Shown: positions 17,469-25,025 of the stretch, one piece after another
Layout: the number at the start of each line of letters is the position of its first letter
Numbering within the stretch: position 1 is the stretch's first letter
Assembly: GCA_003444085.1 (NCBI GenBank)
Contig: DLVL01000075.1
Location: 13,243-54,904, forward strand
Direction: 5' to 3'
Source: Kosmotogaceae bacterium
GTDB taxonomy: Bacteria > Thermotogota > Thermotogae > Petrotogales > Kosmotogaceae
DNA: 41,662 nt
Notes under the pieces: model-generated
Told to the model about the DNA's origin: nothing
Databases searched by the model: none
What the model saw: only the letters and a program-made list of their open reading frames with translations
Made by a program: the position numbers and the translations under genes

Positions 17469-19224
17469 CCTTTACTCTCAAATGAAGCTCCTTCAGCTGA
17501 TCAGGGCTTACTTCTGAAGGCGCCCCAGTCATAAGGTCTGAACCACTCGCGGTCTTCGGAAAAGCAATTACATCCCTGATAGAATCAGAACCTACAACAA
17601 GAGCCACCAAACGATCGAGACCTGGAGCAATTCCAGCATGAGGTGGCGGTCCGTACTTGAATGCTTCGAGCAGAAAACCGAATTTGCTCTGTGCTTCTTC
17701 GTTACTGAGACCCAGCATTTCAAAGACTTTGCGCTGGATATCCTGTCTGTGAATTCTCACAGAACCACTTGCCACCTCTACGCCATTTATAACGAGATCG
17801 TACGCTCTGGACCTGATCCTCAGAGGATCGTTCATGCCATACTTCTCAAGATCTTCAAGGTTTGGCATCGTAAAAGGGTGATGCTCTGCGACAACCCTCT
17901 GTGTTTCATGCTCCAGTGAGAACATCGGAAAATCCGTTACCCAGAGGAACTCAAAACCATCTGCAGAAAGAGATTCTTCGGATATTATCTTCTTCCGCAG
18001 TTCTCCGAGTGTCTTTGAGAGAATCGTTGTTGGTCCAACTGAAAAGAAGACGATGGATCCTTTTGAGATCGCGTTGTCTGCGATAAGCTTCTCTACCTGT
18101 TTAGAACAGTGCTTCATTATAGAAGACTTTACGCTACCATCATCTTCAATCTTTATCCACATCAGTCCACCCAACCCCAGCTTCTTTGCCGCTTCAGTAT
18201 ACTCCTCAAGTCTCTTTCTGGAGAAAGATCCAGCTAGACCGTCGGCAACGAAGCCTCGAATTGAGTATCCGTTATCAAGGGCATTTGCGATAACTGCGAA
18301 AGATGTTTCACGAAACCATGGAGCGAAATCAAACTGTTCCATGCCATATCTCGTATCTGGCTTGTCAGATCCGTAAGAAAGAAGGGCCTGTTCATGTGTG
18401 AGCCTTCTGAATGGAATACTCACTTCTGTGGCTGTTGTACATTCAAAAGCGTGTTTCATAAGTCCTTCAGCCAGGGAGAACACGTCTTCTTCATCCACGA
18501 AAGACATCTCGATATCTATCTGCGTATGCTCAGGTTGCCTATCTGCCCGCAGGTCTTCATCGCGGTAACATTTTGCAATCTGGAAGTATCTGTCAAAACC
18601 TGATACCATGAGCAGTTGCTTGAACAACTGCGGTGACTGCGGAAGTGCGTAGAAGCGGCCTGGTCGCAGTCTTGACGGAACAAGGAAGTCTCGGGCGCCT
18701 TCAGGGGTAGATTTCGTCAGAACAGGTGTTTCTATTTCAAGGAATCCTTGTGCATTCAGAAAATCCCTCACAGCGCTTGTGAAGAGATGTCTTGTTATCA
18801 TTTTGTCCCTCATCACAGGTTTCCGCAGGTCAAGATATCTGTATTTCAGGCGAAGCTCCTCAGATGATTTATCATCGATATTTATATATATGGGAGGAAC
18901 CTCAGAGGTGGAGAAAACCTCAAGCTCTTTCGCGAGGACTTCAACCATTCCGGTGCCCTGGTCACTTCTTTGAGCCTCTGGAGGTCTCTTCCTGACAGTT
19001 CCTGTAACGGCCACGCAGAATTCCGGGCCGAGTGAGCGCGCCCTGGAGAAAAGGTTCTCGTTCTGCGGATCAAAAACAACCTGAGTGAACCCGTAACGAT
19101 CCCTGATCCTGGCAAACTCGATACCACCAAGATTTCTGATTGTATCGACCCATCCGCAGAGGGTTACCGTGGCTCCATCGTCTTTTTCCGTCAATTCACC
19201 ACAGGTGTGGGTTCTCTTTGTCAA
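17455..19224 (-). CDS. aspS: Aspartyl-tRNA synthetase, bacterial type
   Basis: Class IIb synthetase of 589 residues: N-terminal OB-fold anticodon domain (CGWVDTIRNLGGIEFARIRD region), catalytic core with YRDEDLRADRQPEHTQIDIEMSF (key part FRDEDLRADRQPEHTQ-like), the bacterial GAD insertion, and motif 3 GIAPGLDRLVALV. The start is TTG 19224: AGGAGGTG at 19239-19232 lies 7 bases upstream and the protein then begins TKRTHTCGEL as in the family. An upstream in-frame ATG at 19296 would precede the likely promoter and is rejected. A separate asnS is present nearby. Confidence 0.96.
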   Translation of the reverse strand: MTKRTHTCGELTEKDDGATVTLCGWVDTIRNLGGIEFARIRDRYGFTQVVFDPQNENLFSRARSLGPEFCVAVTGTVRKRPPEAQRSDQGTGMVEVLAKELEVFSTSEVPPIYINIDDKSSEELRLKYRYLDLRKPVMRDKMITRHLFTSAVRDFLNAQGFLEIETPVLTKSTPEGARDFLVPSRLRPGRFYALPQSPQLFKQLLMVSGFDRYFQIAKCYRDEDLRADRQPEHTQIDIEMSFVDEEDVFSLAEGLMKHAFECTTATEVSIPFRRLTHEQALLSYGSDKPDTRYGMEQFDFAPWFRETSFAVIANALDNGYSIRGFVADGLAGSFSRKRLEEYTEAAKKLGLGGLMWIKIEDDGSVKSSIMKHCSKQVEKLIADNAISKGSIVFFSVGPTTILSKTLGELRKKIISEESLSADGFEFLWVTDFPMFSLEHETQRVVAEHHPFTMPNLEDLEKYGMNDPLRIRSRAYDLVINGVEVASGSVRIHRQDIQRKVFEMLGLSNEEAQSKFGFLLEAFKYGPPPHAGIAPGLDRLVALVVGSDSIRDVIAFPKTASGSDLMTGAPSEVSPDQLKELHLRVKDEED

Positions 19225-19231
19225 TGGAAAA

Positions 19232-19239
19232 CACCTCCT
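19232..19239 (-). promoter_or_regulatory. aspS ribosome binding site that fixes the TTG start
   Basis: AGGAGGTG on the minus strand, 7 bases before the TTG at 19224. No comparable site precedes the upstream in-frame ATG codons. Confidence 0.8.
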
Positions 19240-19246
19240 GATGGAG

Positions 19247-19255
19247 ATATTACCA
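19247..19255 (-). promoter_or_regulatory. Candidate aspS operon promoter, extended -10
   Basis: On the minus strand TGG precedes TAATAT (19252-19247), an extended -10 pattern; no good -35. Transcription would start around 19240, leaving a leader of about 15-20 nt made up of little more than the ribosome site. Confidence 0.5.
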
Positions 19256-19284
19256 TGCATACAAGATTCATGAGAAGTGATATG

Positions 19285-19293
19285 TGGTAAAAT
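19285..19293 (+). promoter_or_regulatory. Candidate promoter of the SLH gene, extended -10
   Basis: TGG followed by TAAAAT (19288-19293), an extended -10, placed 35 bp before the ATG at 19329. The -35 is weak. It diverges from the aspS promoter about 35 bp away. Confidence 0.55.
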
Positions 19294-19328
19294 CATGACA
19301 TGAAGCGACTACTGAGGGAGGTGCAGCA

Positions 19329-20765
19329 ATGCGCGTGAAGTTTATTGTTATTGCGTTTCTTTTCGTTTTTGTCTTCTTTTCCACAGTCTCAGCCCAGGTT
19401 GACTACGCAGACGTGGCACGAACTCATTGGGCATACGATGCGATCATGAGACTGACGGATCTCGGAATACTGAGCGGTATCAGGGCGGCAGACGGAAGGT
19501 ACTATTACCAGGGAACTGATCCGCTGAACAGGTATCAAGCGGCAGTTTTGATTGACAAACTCCTGAATTACGTTGATGAGACTTACATGGGTAGGGATCC
19601 TTCAGATTTACCTGTCTCTGATGACGCGTTGAGAGCACGGCTTCAGCAGCTTGAACTGGCGATGACGGACCGATCTGGCAATCTGGTACAGATGGCCAGT
19701 GTCTTGGAACGCGTTCGAAGTATTGAAAGCCAGATTGAGCGTATAGCTTATGAAGGTGTTCCGAATGGTAATTTTGCAACAGTAGACGATCTTGATGCGT
19801 TAAAACGGCAGGTTGTCGTTCTGGTTGACAGGATTTCCTACGCTTCAAGAGACGTGGATAATCTGAGTGAGAAGTTTGCAGCTCTTGACAAGGCTCTTGG
19901 AGACATCAACCAGAGTTTGAGCAGGCAGATCAATATTGTCGGGACGGATGTAACGGAGTTGCATCAGTCTGTAAGAGACATTGAAAGAAATCTAACCAGG
20001 GTAATGGAAAACTACGTTTCAAAGGATGTTCTGGCAGACTACATAACACGAAGTGACTTGAGTTCAACGCTGAGATTGTATGTGGGTGTCGGAGATTTGG
20101 AAGATCTTGAGAATAAGCTCTCCGCAGACCTTGCGAGGATCGAAGATACCACTAGCGATCTGAGTACACGACTGGCCAATACAAATAGAACGATTGCCAA
20201 TATTGCAGCAGAAGTTGAGGCAAACAAGGCAGCCGTGGAAGAAGTCAAGGAAATTGGTCCAGAGCTTTCTGCAATGAAAAGCGATATATCAAGCCTGAGG
20301 TCGCAGCTCAATGATCTGACGAGAGCAAACGCTGCTTCCTTCTCTGTCCTGAGAGAGGGTATGGATGAGCTTAGCGACATGACAGGTCATAATGCAGAAA
20401 AGCTTGAAGAGCTCGATTCCTTGATTCAGTTACGCTTTGATACTACTTTCAACCTGGCATCGAAGAATGAGCAGGCTATTAGAGACGTGGCACTGAGAGT
20501 AGATGGTCTTGAGCGAGAAATCGCTGAGACACAAGATGCCCTTAAAGATTATGTTAAGGCAGATGAGCTCGAAGAGACCGAAGCGTTTGCTAACATGGCT
20601 GCACACATAGGTGAACTGAACAATGCCGTTACTGAAAAGGCAGATGCAGATGATCTTGCCAGAGTAAGGAGAACAGCGAACTGGGGAATTGGGATTGGGA
20701 CCACCGGTCTACTTGTAGGTATTGGAGCAATAGTGTATCTCTTGATTGATGCAAACATATTCTAG
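19329..20765 (+). CDS. Omp-alpha-like outer-sheath spacer protein (SLH, coiled coil, C-terminal anchor)
   Basis: 478-residue exported protein. A signal peptide (about 1-22, ending TVSAQ) is followed by one SLH domain (about 24-85: YADVARTHWAYDAIMRL and DPLNRYQAAVLIDKLL), then a long coiled coil from roughly 95 to 435, and a C-terminal hydrophobic segment (about 452-474) ending in ANIF. This is the architecture of Thermotoga Omp-alpha, a rod thought to span the periplasm between the cell wall and the toga. ATG 19329 follows GGGAGGTG. The gene is monocistronic: its own extended -10 promoter, and a strong terminator after the stop. The family assignment is by architecture. Confidence 0.85.
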   Translation: MRVKFIVIAFLFVFVFFSTVSAQVDYADVARTHWAYDAIMRLTDLGILSGIRAADGRYYYQGTDPLNRYQAAVLIDKLLNYVDETYMGRDPSDLPVSDDALRARLQQLELAMTDRSGNLVQMASVLERVRSIESQIERIAYEGVPNGNFATVDDLDALKRQVVVLVDRISYASRDVDNLSEKFAALDKALGDINQSLSRQINIVGTDVTELHQSVRDIERNLTRVMENYVSKDVLADYITRSDLSSTLRLYVGVGDLEDLENKLSADLARIEDTTSDLSTRLANTNRTIANIAAEVEANKAAVEEVKEIGPELSAMKSDISSLRSQLNDLTRANAASFSVLREGMDELSDMTGHNAEKLEELDSLIQLRFDTTFNLASKNEQAIRDVALRVDGLEREIAETQDALKDYVKADELEETEAFANMAAHIGELNNAVTEKADADDLARVRRTANWGIGIGTTGLLVGIGAIVYLLIDANIF

Positions 20766-20782
20766 AGAACCTGATTTTGTAG

Positions 20783-20812
20783 AAGACCCGGGGCTTCGGT
20801 CCCGGGTCTTTT
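20783..20812 (+). terminator. Strong intrinsic terminator with UUCG loop
   Basis: AAGACCCGGG (20783-20792) pairs perfectly with CCCGGGTCTT (20801-20810). The inside GC and GT extend the stem (one GU, one CG pair) to a TTCG tetraloop at 20795-20798. A short T-run TTTT follows at 20809-20812. It ends the SLH gene transcript. Confidence 0.9.
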
Positions 20813-20820
20813 GTTATAAT
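20812..20820 (+). promoter_or_regulatory. asnS promoter, perfect extended -10 abutting the terminator
   Basis: TGT then TATAAT (20815-20820): the full extended -10 TGnTATAAT. It begins at the last T of the upstream terminator. Any -35 would fall within the terminator stem and none is recognisable. asnS starts 32 bp downstream. Confidence 0.7.
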
Positions 20821-20852
20821 GAGGAAGTAGACGCTGAGCTGGAGGTGCGATA

Positions 20853-22151
20853 ATGATAGAGGCTAAGATTTCGAGCCTGTGTGATTACATTTCCGAAGAG
20901 GTTGAGATTAAGGGGTGGTTGGTAAGAGCAAGATCGAGTGGTAAGATCCACTTCCTTCAGCTGAGAGATGGCTCGGGGTTCGTTCAGGGGATTCTGGAAC
21001 TCAACGAATCCAATCATGAGCTATTTGGGAAAGCAAAGAGGTTGAAAATGGAAACCAGCCTTGTTATCAGAGGAGTTGTCAAGGAAGATAAGCGTGCTCC
21101 TGGAGGAGTGGAGCTCAAAGTAACGGGGATGGACATTGTCCAGATCCCGGAAAAAGACTTCCCGATTAATAAGCCTGATCACGGAATCGATTATCTTATG
21201 GAGAATAGACACCTCTGGATAAGAACCAAGAGACAGGCCGACATACTCCGTGTGAGACATGAAGTGCTGAAGGCCGTAAGGGAATTCTACGATAAAGAAG
21301 GCTTTGTCCTCATAGATACCCCCATAATCACCGGTTCCATAGGGGAAAGTGCTGGTAACTGTTTCGAGATCGACTATTTTGATTATGGGAAGGCTTATCT
21401 TGCCCAAACCGGACAACTCTATCTGGAAGCTGCCTGTATGTCACTGGGTAATGTGTATAATCTTGGCCCCACATTCAGGGCCGAGAAGTCAAAGACACGT
21501 CGTCATCTCATAGAATTCTGGATGAACGAGGCTGAGATGGCTTATTACAGCCATGACGATAACATAAGACTACAGGAGAAGCTGGTTTCTTTCATAGTCA
21601 GTTCAGTTGTTGAAAGATGTTCTGAAGATCTTCTTTCACTTGGACGTGACATCACAAAACTCGCGAGAATCGAACCACCTTTCCCCAGAATTACCTATGA
21701 GGAGGCGTTGCGCTTCCTGAACAAGAAAGGTATTGAAATGTCATGGGGAGATGACCTTGGGGGAGACGAAGAGACTGTACTTGCTGAAGGTTTCGAGAAA
21801 CCCCTTGTAGTGGAAAGATATCCTGCAAGTTCAAAAGCCTTTTATATGCAGCCTGATCCTGATGACGAAAGAGTTGTCCTGTGCAACGACATGCTTGCAC
21901 CAGAGGGTTATGGAGAGATAATCGGAGCATCTGAAAGGATAAACGATCGCTGCACGTTGATCAGCAGAATAACCGACTTCGGCTTGAACCCGGAAGGCTA
22001 CAAATGGTACATTGAGCTCAGGGAGTTTGGGACGGTTCAGCATAGCGGCTTTGGTATGGGGATTGAGAGGTTGGTTTCCTGGATCTGTGGCCTGGAGCAT
22101 GTCAGAGAGGCCATACCTTTTGCCAGAACGCTTTACCGCATATACCCGTGA
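20853..22151 (+). CDS. asnS: Asparaginyl-tRNA synthetase
   Basis: 432-residue class IIb synthetase: N-terminal OB-fold anticodon domain (about 15-105, VEIKGWLVRARSSGKIHFL region), then the catalytic core with FYDKEGFVLIDTPIIT (motif 1), GPTFRAEKSKTRRHLIEFWM (motif 2) and GFGMGIERLVSWICGLEHVR (motif 3, ending REAIPFARTLYRIYP). The AsnRS-type motif 2 with NEAEMAY separates it from AspRS. ATG 20853 follows GGAGGTG at 20840-20846. It supports direct Asn-tRNA charging in this organism. ruvB follows after 9 bp. Confidence 0.96.
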   Translation: MIEAKISSLCDYISEEVEIKGWLVRARSSGKIHFLQLRDGSGFVQGILELNESNHELFGKAKRLKMETSLVIRGVVKEDKRAPGGVELKVTGMDIVQIPEKDFPINKPDHGIDYLMENRHLWIRTKRQADILRVRHEVLKAVREFYDKEGFVLIDTPIITGSIGESAGNCFEIDYFDYGKAYLAQTGQLYLEAACMSLGNVYNLGPTFRAEKSKTRRHLIEFWMNEAEMAYYSHDDNIRLQEKLVSFIVSSVVERCSEDLLSLGRDITKLARIEPPFPRITYEEALRFLNKKGIEMSWGDDLGGDEETVLAEGFEKPLVVERYPASSKAFYMQPDPDDERVVLCNDMLAPEGYGEIIGASERINDRCTLISRITDFGLNPEGYKWYIELREFGTVQHSGFGMGIERLVSWICGLEHVREAIPFARTLYRIYP

Positions 22152-22160
22152 GGAGGTCAC

Positions 22161-23180
22161 ATGTCGTCAGATGAGAGGTTTCTAAGCCCGGTAGAACTGA
22201 GTGATGATAAAGGAATCATAAATCTCAGGCCACGTTCTCTGGATGAGTTTGTAGGGCAAGACAGAATAAAGAAGCGTCTGGATATCTCCATAAGGGCGGC
22301 TCGAGCAAGGGGCGAGGCTCTTGACCATATTCTCCTGTCCGGACCACCAGGATTGGGCAAGACAACTCTTGCGAATATTGTTTCCAGTGAGCTTGGGTCC
22401 AACATCCATACAACAAGTGGTCCCGTTATAGAGAAGCAAGGAGATCTTGCTGCCATTCTTACCAGTATTGAAAGATTTGATGTGCTATTTATTGATGAAA
22501 TCCACCGTCTGAGCAAAACAGTAGAAGAGATCCTCTATTCTGCTATGGAAGACTTCCAGCTTGACATTCTTATTGGGAAAGGTCCTGGAGCAAGATCAAT
22601 AAGAATAGACATAATGCCTTTCACCCTGGTTGGTGCAACAACCAGATCGGGCCTGATCGGGGCCCCTCTGAGAAACAGATTTGGCATGGTTCTTGAGATG
22701 GACTTCTACTCGGTAGAGGACTTGTCAAGGATTATCAGGCGATCTTCAAAACTGCTTGAAGTTTCTACGGACGATGATGCCTGTCAGATGCTCGCGGAGA
22801 GATCAAGAGGGACACCCAGAATTGCCAATAGGCTTCTGAAACGCACACGAGATCTTGCAACTGTCTGTGGTTCAGGCAGGATCACAGTTGAGACGGTAAG
22901 TGAGTCGATGAAGATGCTGGGAATCGATTCATATGGACTGGATTCAATGGATCGAAAGATTCTAGAAACGCTTACTGAGAATTACGGTGGGGGGCCAGCC
23001 GGTGTAAAGGCACTTGCAGCTTCTCTGGGGGTTGAAGCAGAGACAATCAGCGAGGTCTACGAACCATTTCTCCTTCAGGCAGGATTTCTTGTGAGGACGA
23101 GCAGAGGTAGAATGGCAACCGACAAGACATACGAATACCTGGGAATAGCCAGAAAGAGTTCAACGAGATCTCTCTGGTAG
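22161..23180 (+). CDS. ruvB: Holliday junction branch-migration ATPase RuvB
   Basis: 339-residue AAA+ motor that works with RuvA in recombinational repair. RPRSLDEFVGQDRIKKRLDI N-terminus (key part DEFVGQ), P-loop GPPGLGKTT near 60, Walker B FIDEIHRL near 108, sensor GATTRSGLIGAPLRNRFG with the arginine finger, and a winged-helix C-terminus including YGGGPAGVKALA and the family-typical arginine-rich tail (RKSSTRSLW at the end). ATG 22161 follows AGGAGGTCA. ruvA and ruvC are not in the window. Confidence 0.97.
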   Translation: MSSDERFLSPVELSDDKGIINLRPRSLDEFVGQDRIKKRLDISIRAARARGEALDHILLSGPPGLGKTTLANIVSSELGSNIHTTSGPVIEKQGDLAAILTSIERFDVLFIDEIHRLSKTVEEILYSAMEDFQLDILIGKGPGARSIRIDIMPFTLVGATTRSGLIGAPLRNRFGMVLEMDFYSVEDLSRIIRRSSKLLEVSTDDDACQMLAERSRGTPRIANRLLKRTRDLATVCGSGRITVETVSESMKMLGIDSYGLDSMDRKILETLTENYGGGPAGVKALAASLGVEAETISEVYEPFLLQAGFLVRTSRGRMATDKTYEYLGIARKSSTRSLW

Positions 23181-23192
23181 CCCGGTGGCGGG

Positions 23193-23504
23193 GTGAATAA
23201 TTTGTTTGCTCTTTCTAACCTGATTTTCGCGTTAGCAGTAATCTTCAGAATAGTGGTTGAATTCGGGATTTTCTGTGTGATCTTTTCTGTTGTGCTCAGC
23301 CTTCTTAACCCTGGTAGCACTGGTTCTCTAAAGATTTTCATTGATGGGATTAGTGAGCTCTTTGTGAGACCTGTGAGAAGGGTGTTTCCTGCTCTAAGAA
23401 GAAGAGCAGTTGATTTTTCGCCACTTGTAACAATACTGATTCTGGTGTTCATTGACCTTTTTCTTATCTCAACGATCTTTGATATTGCCAGACTCCTGGG
23501 GTGA
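23193..23504 (+). CDS. YggT family membrane protein
   Basis: 103 residues with two hydrophobic regions (about 8-40 and 76-99) around a loop containing RPVRRVFPALRRRAVDFSPL, which matches the YggT/Ycf19 pattern of a P-R-P loop followed by D-SP. The function of the family is not settled; links to cell division, ion homeostasis and membrane-protein organisation have been proposed. The start is GTG 23193 with a weak GGTGGCGG upstream. The stop lies 5 bp before the nadK start, so they are probably coupled. Confidence 0.75.
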   Translation: MNNLFALSNLIFALAVIFRIVVEFGIFCVIFSVVLSLLNPGSTGSLKIFIDGISELFVRPVRRVFPALRRRAVDFSPLVTILILVFIDLFLISTIFDIARLLG

Positions 23505-23508
23505 GGAT

Positions 23509-24327
23509 TTGAAGGCTTTGCTCGTTGTGAATTACAGGCGTATAGACCAGGTCTTGCTGAAGATGATTACAGAAGAACTGGGACAAAGAGGAATAGACAG
23601 CCAGTTGTGTTCTGACGACAAACCTGACAGAAAGCCTGACGTTGATATCCTCATGACATTTGGAGGAGACGGAACTGTTCTTAGGGCTGTTAGAACTGCC
23701 ATAGGTCAAGGTCTTCCAATTCTTAGTTTTCGCGCTGGCAGTGTGGGATTCCTTACTTCCTTTGACTTGGAGCACTTTGCTGAAGCACTTGATTTGCTTG
23801 TGAAGGACCGACTCATTGCTGACGAGCGAAGGTTGTTGGAGATTAAAATGGAAGGCAGCTCGTATTATGTGCTCAACGACTGCGTTATTGAGAGAGGCAC
23901 ACCGAGTAGAACGGTTTCGTTGCAGGTAGGAATCGAGGGATTTGATTCTTACCGTATTGCTGGTGACGGAGTTGTAGTGTCCACCAGCACGGGATCGACT
24001 GCCTATTCACTAGCTGCAGGAGGACCGGTCATTGATCCTGCCGCTTCTGTTTACTGCATAACGCCTGTTTCACCACATAATCCTTATGTGGGCTCCATGG
24101 TGGTATCTGGTGGGAAACTCTCCACCATTGAAGTTGTATCTGCTAAAGGCTATCCAGTGACTGCATATGCTGATGGGCTTTACACCAGAAAACTAAACTC
24201 AGGGGATGTTTTAACAGTCATACTTTCCGAGAAGAGGATCGTTCTTCTGAGAAAGGAACCGCTTGATTACGTTGAAGTCCTGAGAAGAAAACTCGCTTTT
24301 GGTGGGAGACTAAAGAATGGTTTCTGA
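23509..24327 (+). CDS. nadK: NAD kinase
   Basis: 272-residue ATP/polyphosphate-dependent NAD kinase that makes NADP. FGGDGTVLRAVR near 50 is the GGDG ATP-site motif; NDCVIERG near 123 and GDGVVVSTSTGSTAYSLAAGG are the NAD-site motifs. The TTG at 23509 is preferred because GGGGTGAGG (23498-23506) precedes it and the product begins KALLVVNYRR, a typical first strand; the frame upstream to an ATG at 23452 lies inside yggT. The 3' end overlaps the PhoU-like gene by 11 bp. Confidence 0.93.
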   Translation: MKALLVVNYRRIDQVLLKMITEELGQRGIDSQLCSDDKPDRKPDVDILMTFGGDGTVLRAVRTAIGQGLPILSFRAGSVGFLTSFDLEHFAEALDLLVKDRLIADERRLLEIKMEGSSYYVLNDCVIERGTPSRTVSLQVGIEGFDSYRIAGDGVVVSTSTGSTAYSLAAGGPVIDPAASVYCITPVSPHNPYVGSMVVSGGKLSTIEVVSAKGYPVTAYADGLYTRKLNSGDVLTVILSEKRIVLLRKEPLDYVEVLRRKLAFGGRLKNGF

Positions 24328-25006
24328 AGTTGGCTTTCGATTGGTTGAAGAAACGAGACAGGAAGCTCTCAAAATGGCTCGACTGGTCCAGAGTATTTTC
24401 CATAAAACAGCATCTTCCCTGCTCGATCGTAACATTCATAGTGCGAGAGAGGCGATTTCTCTGGCTTCATCCGTAAGGCATCTTGAGAACGCGATAAACC
24501 GGCGTGCAACAGCGAGTCTGGGTGTACTTCGCTTGAAAGGGCAGAACCTGAGGTTTTTCTCTGCCGCGATGTCTATTACAAGGCTGCTCAGGCTTATATC
24601 TGAGAAGTCAGTAGAGTTATCTGAAAGATCCCTGGTTTTCGCAAGGCGGCCTCCCTTTGGTTTCCACGAGAATCTTCGGTATGCCCTGGGTACTGTAGAC
24701 ATCATGCTGAGAGAAGCTGTGGAAAACCTCATTGCGCCATCGATAGCAGATGCCGAAAGGGTTTGTAGAAAAGACTTAGAGCTGGACGAGAAGTTGGAAA
24801 TGACTGAAAGAGAGATCATCGAGGCTATGAGTAGGACATCCGCACTCATCGAAAAAGGAATTACGCTTATCGCAGTGTTCAGAGATTTGAGATCCATTGC
24901 TCTTCTGTGTGGTGATCTTATGGAATTGTCAATGTTCATCCACACAGGGAGTGATTATCACTGTTTAGGACCGGACGGAGAATCATCATCTACTCAGAAG
25001 CATTAG
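24317..25006 (+). CDS. PhoU-like helical protein
   Basis: 229-residue, almost wholly alpha-helical protein with two similar halves, each resembling the PhoU three-helix repeat. The first is around LRFFSAAMSITRLLRLISEKSVELSERS, given by its core FFSAAMSITRLLRLISEKS; the second is around FRDLRSIALLCGDLMELSMFI. The usual metal-binding E/DxxxD pattern is only partly kept. There is no pst phosphate transporter nearby, so a phosphate-signalling role is not implied; PhoU-fold proteins also serve as Na/Pi or K-transport regulators. It overlaps nadK by 11 bp and lies 19 bp before the LptF/LptD fusion gene. A tentative family call. Confidence 0.55.
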   Translation: MVSEVGFRLVEETRQEALKMARLVQSIFHKTASSLLDRNIHSAREAISLASSVRHLENAINRRATASLGVLRLKGQNLRFFSAAMSITRLLRLISEKSVELSERSLVFARRPPFGFHENLRYALGTVDIMLREAVENLIAPSIADAERVCRKDLELDEKLEMTEREIIEAMSRTSALIEKGITLIAVFRDLRSIALLCGDLMELSMFIHTGSDYHCLGPDGESSSTQKH

Positions 25007-25025
25007 TCGGGGGGGCACAAGCTAG

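Noticed and set aside
19225..19296. N-terminal extension of AspRS to an ATG at 19296
   Set aside because: No ribosome site there, non-homologous residues, and the likely promoter lies inside; TTG 19224 with AGGAGGTG is better.
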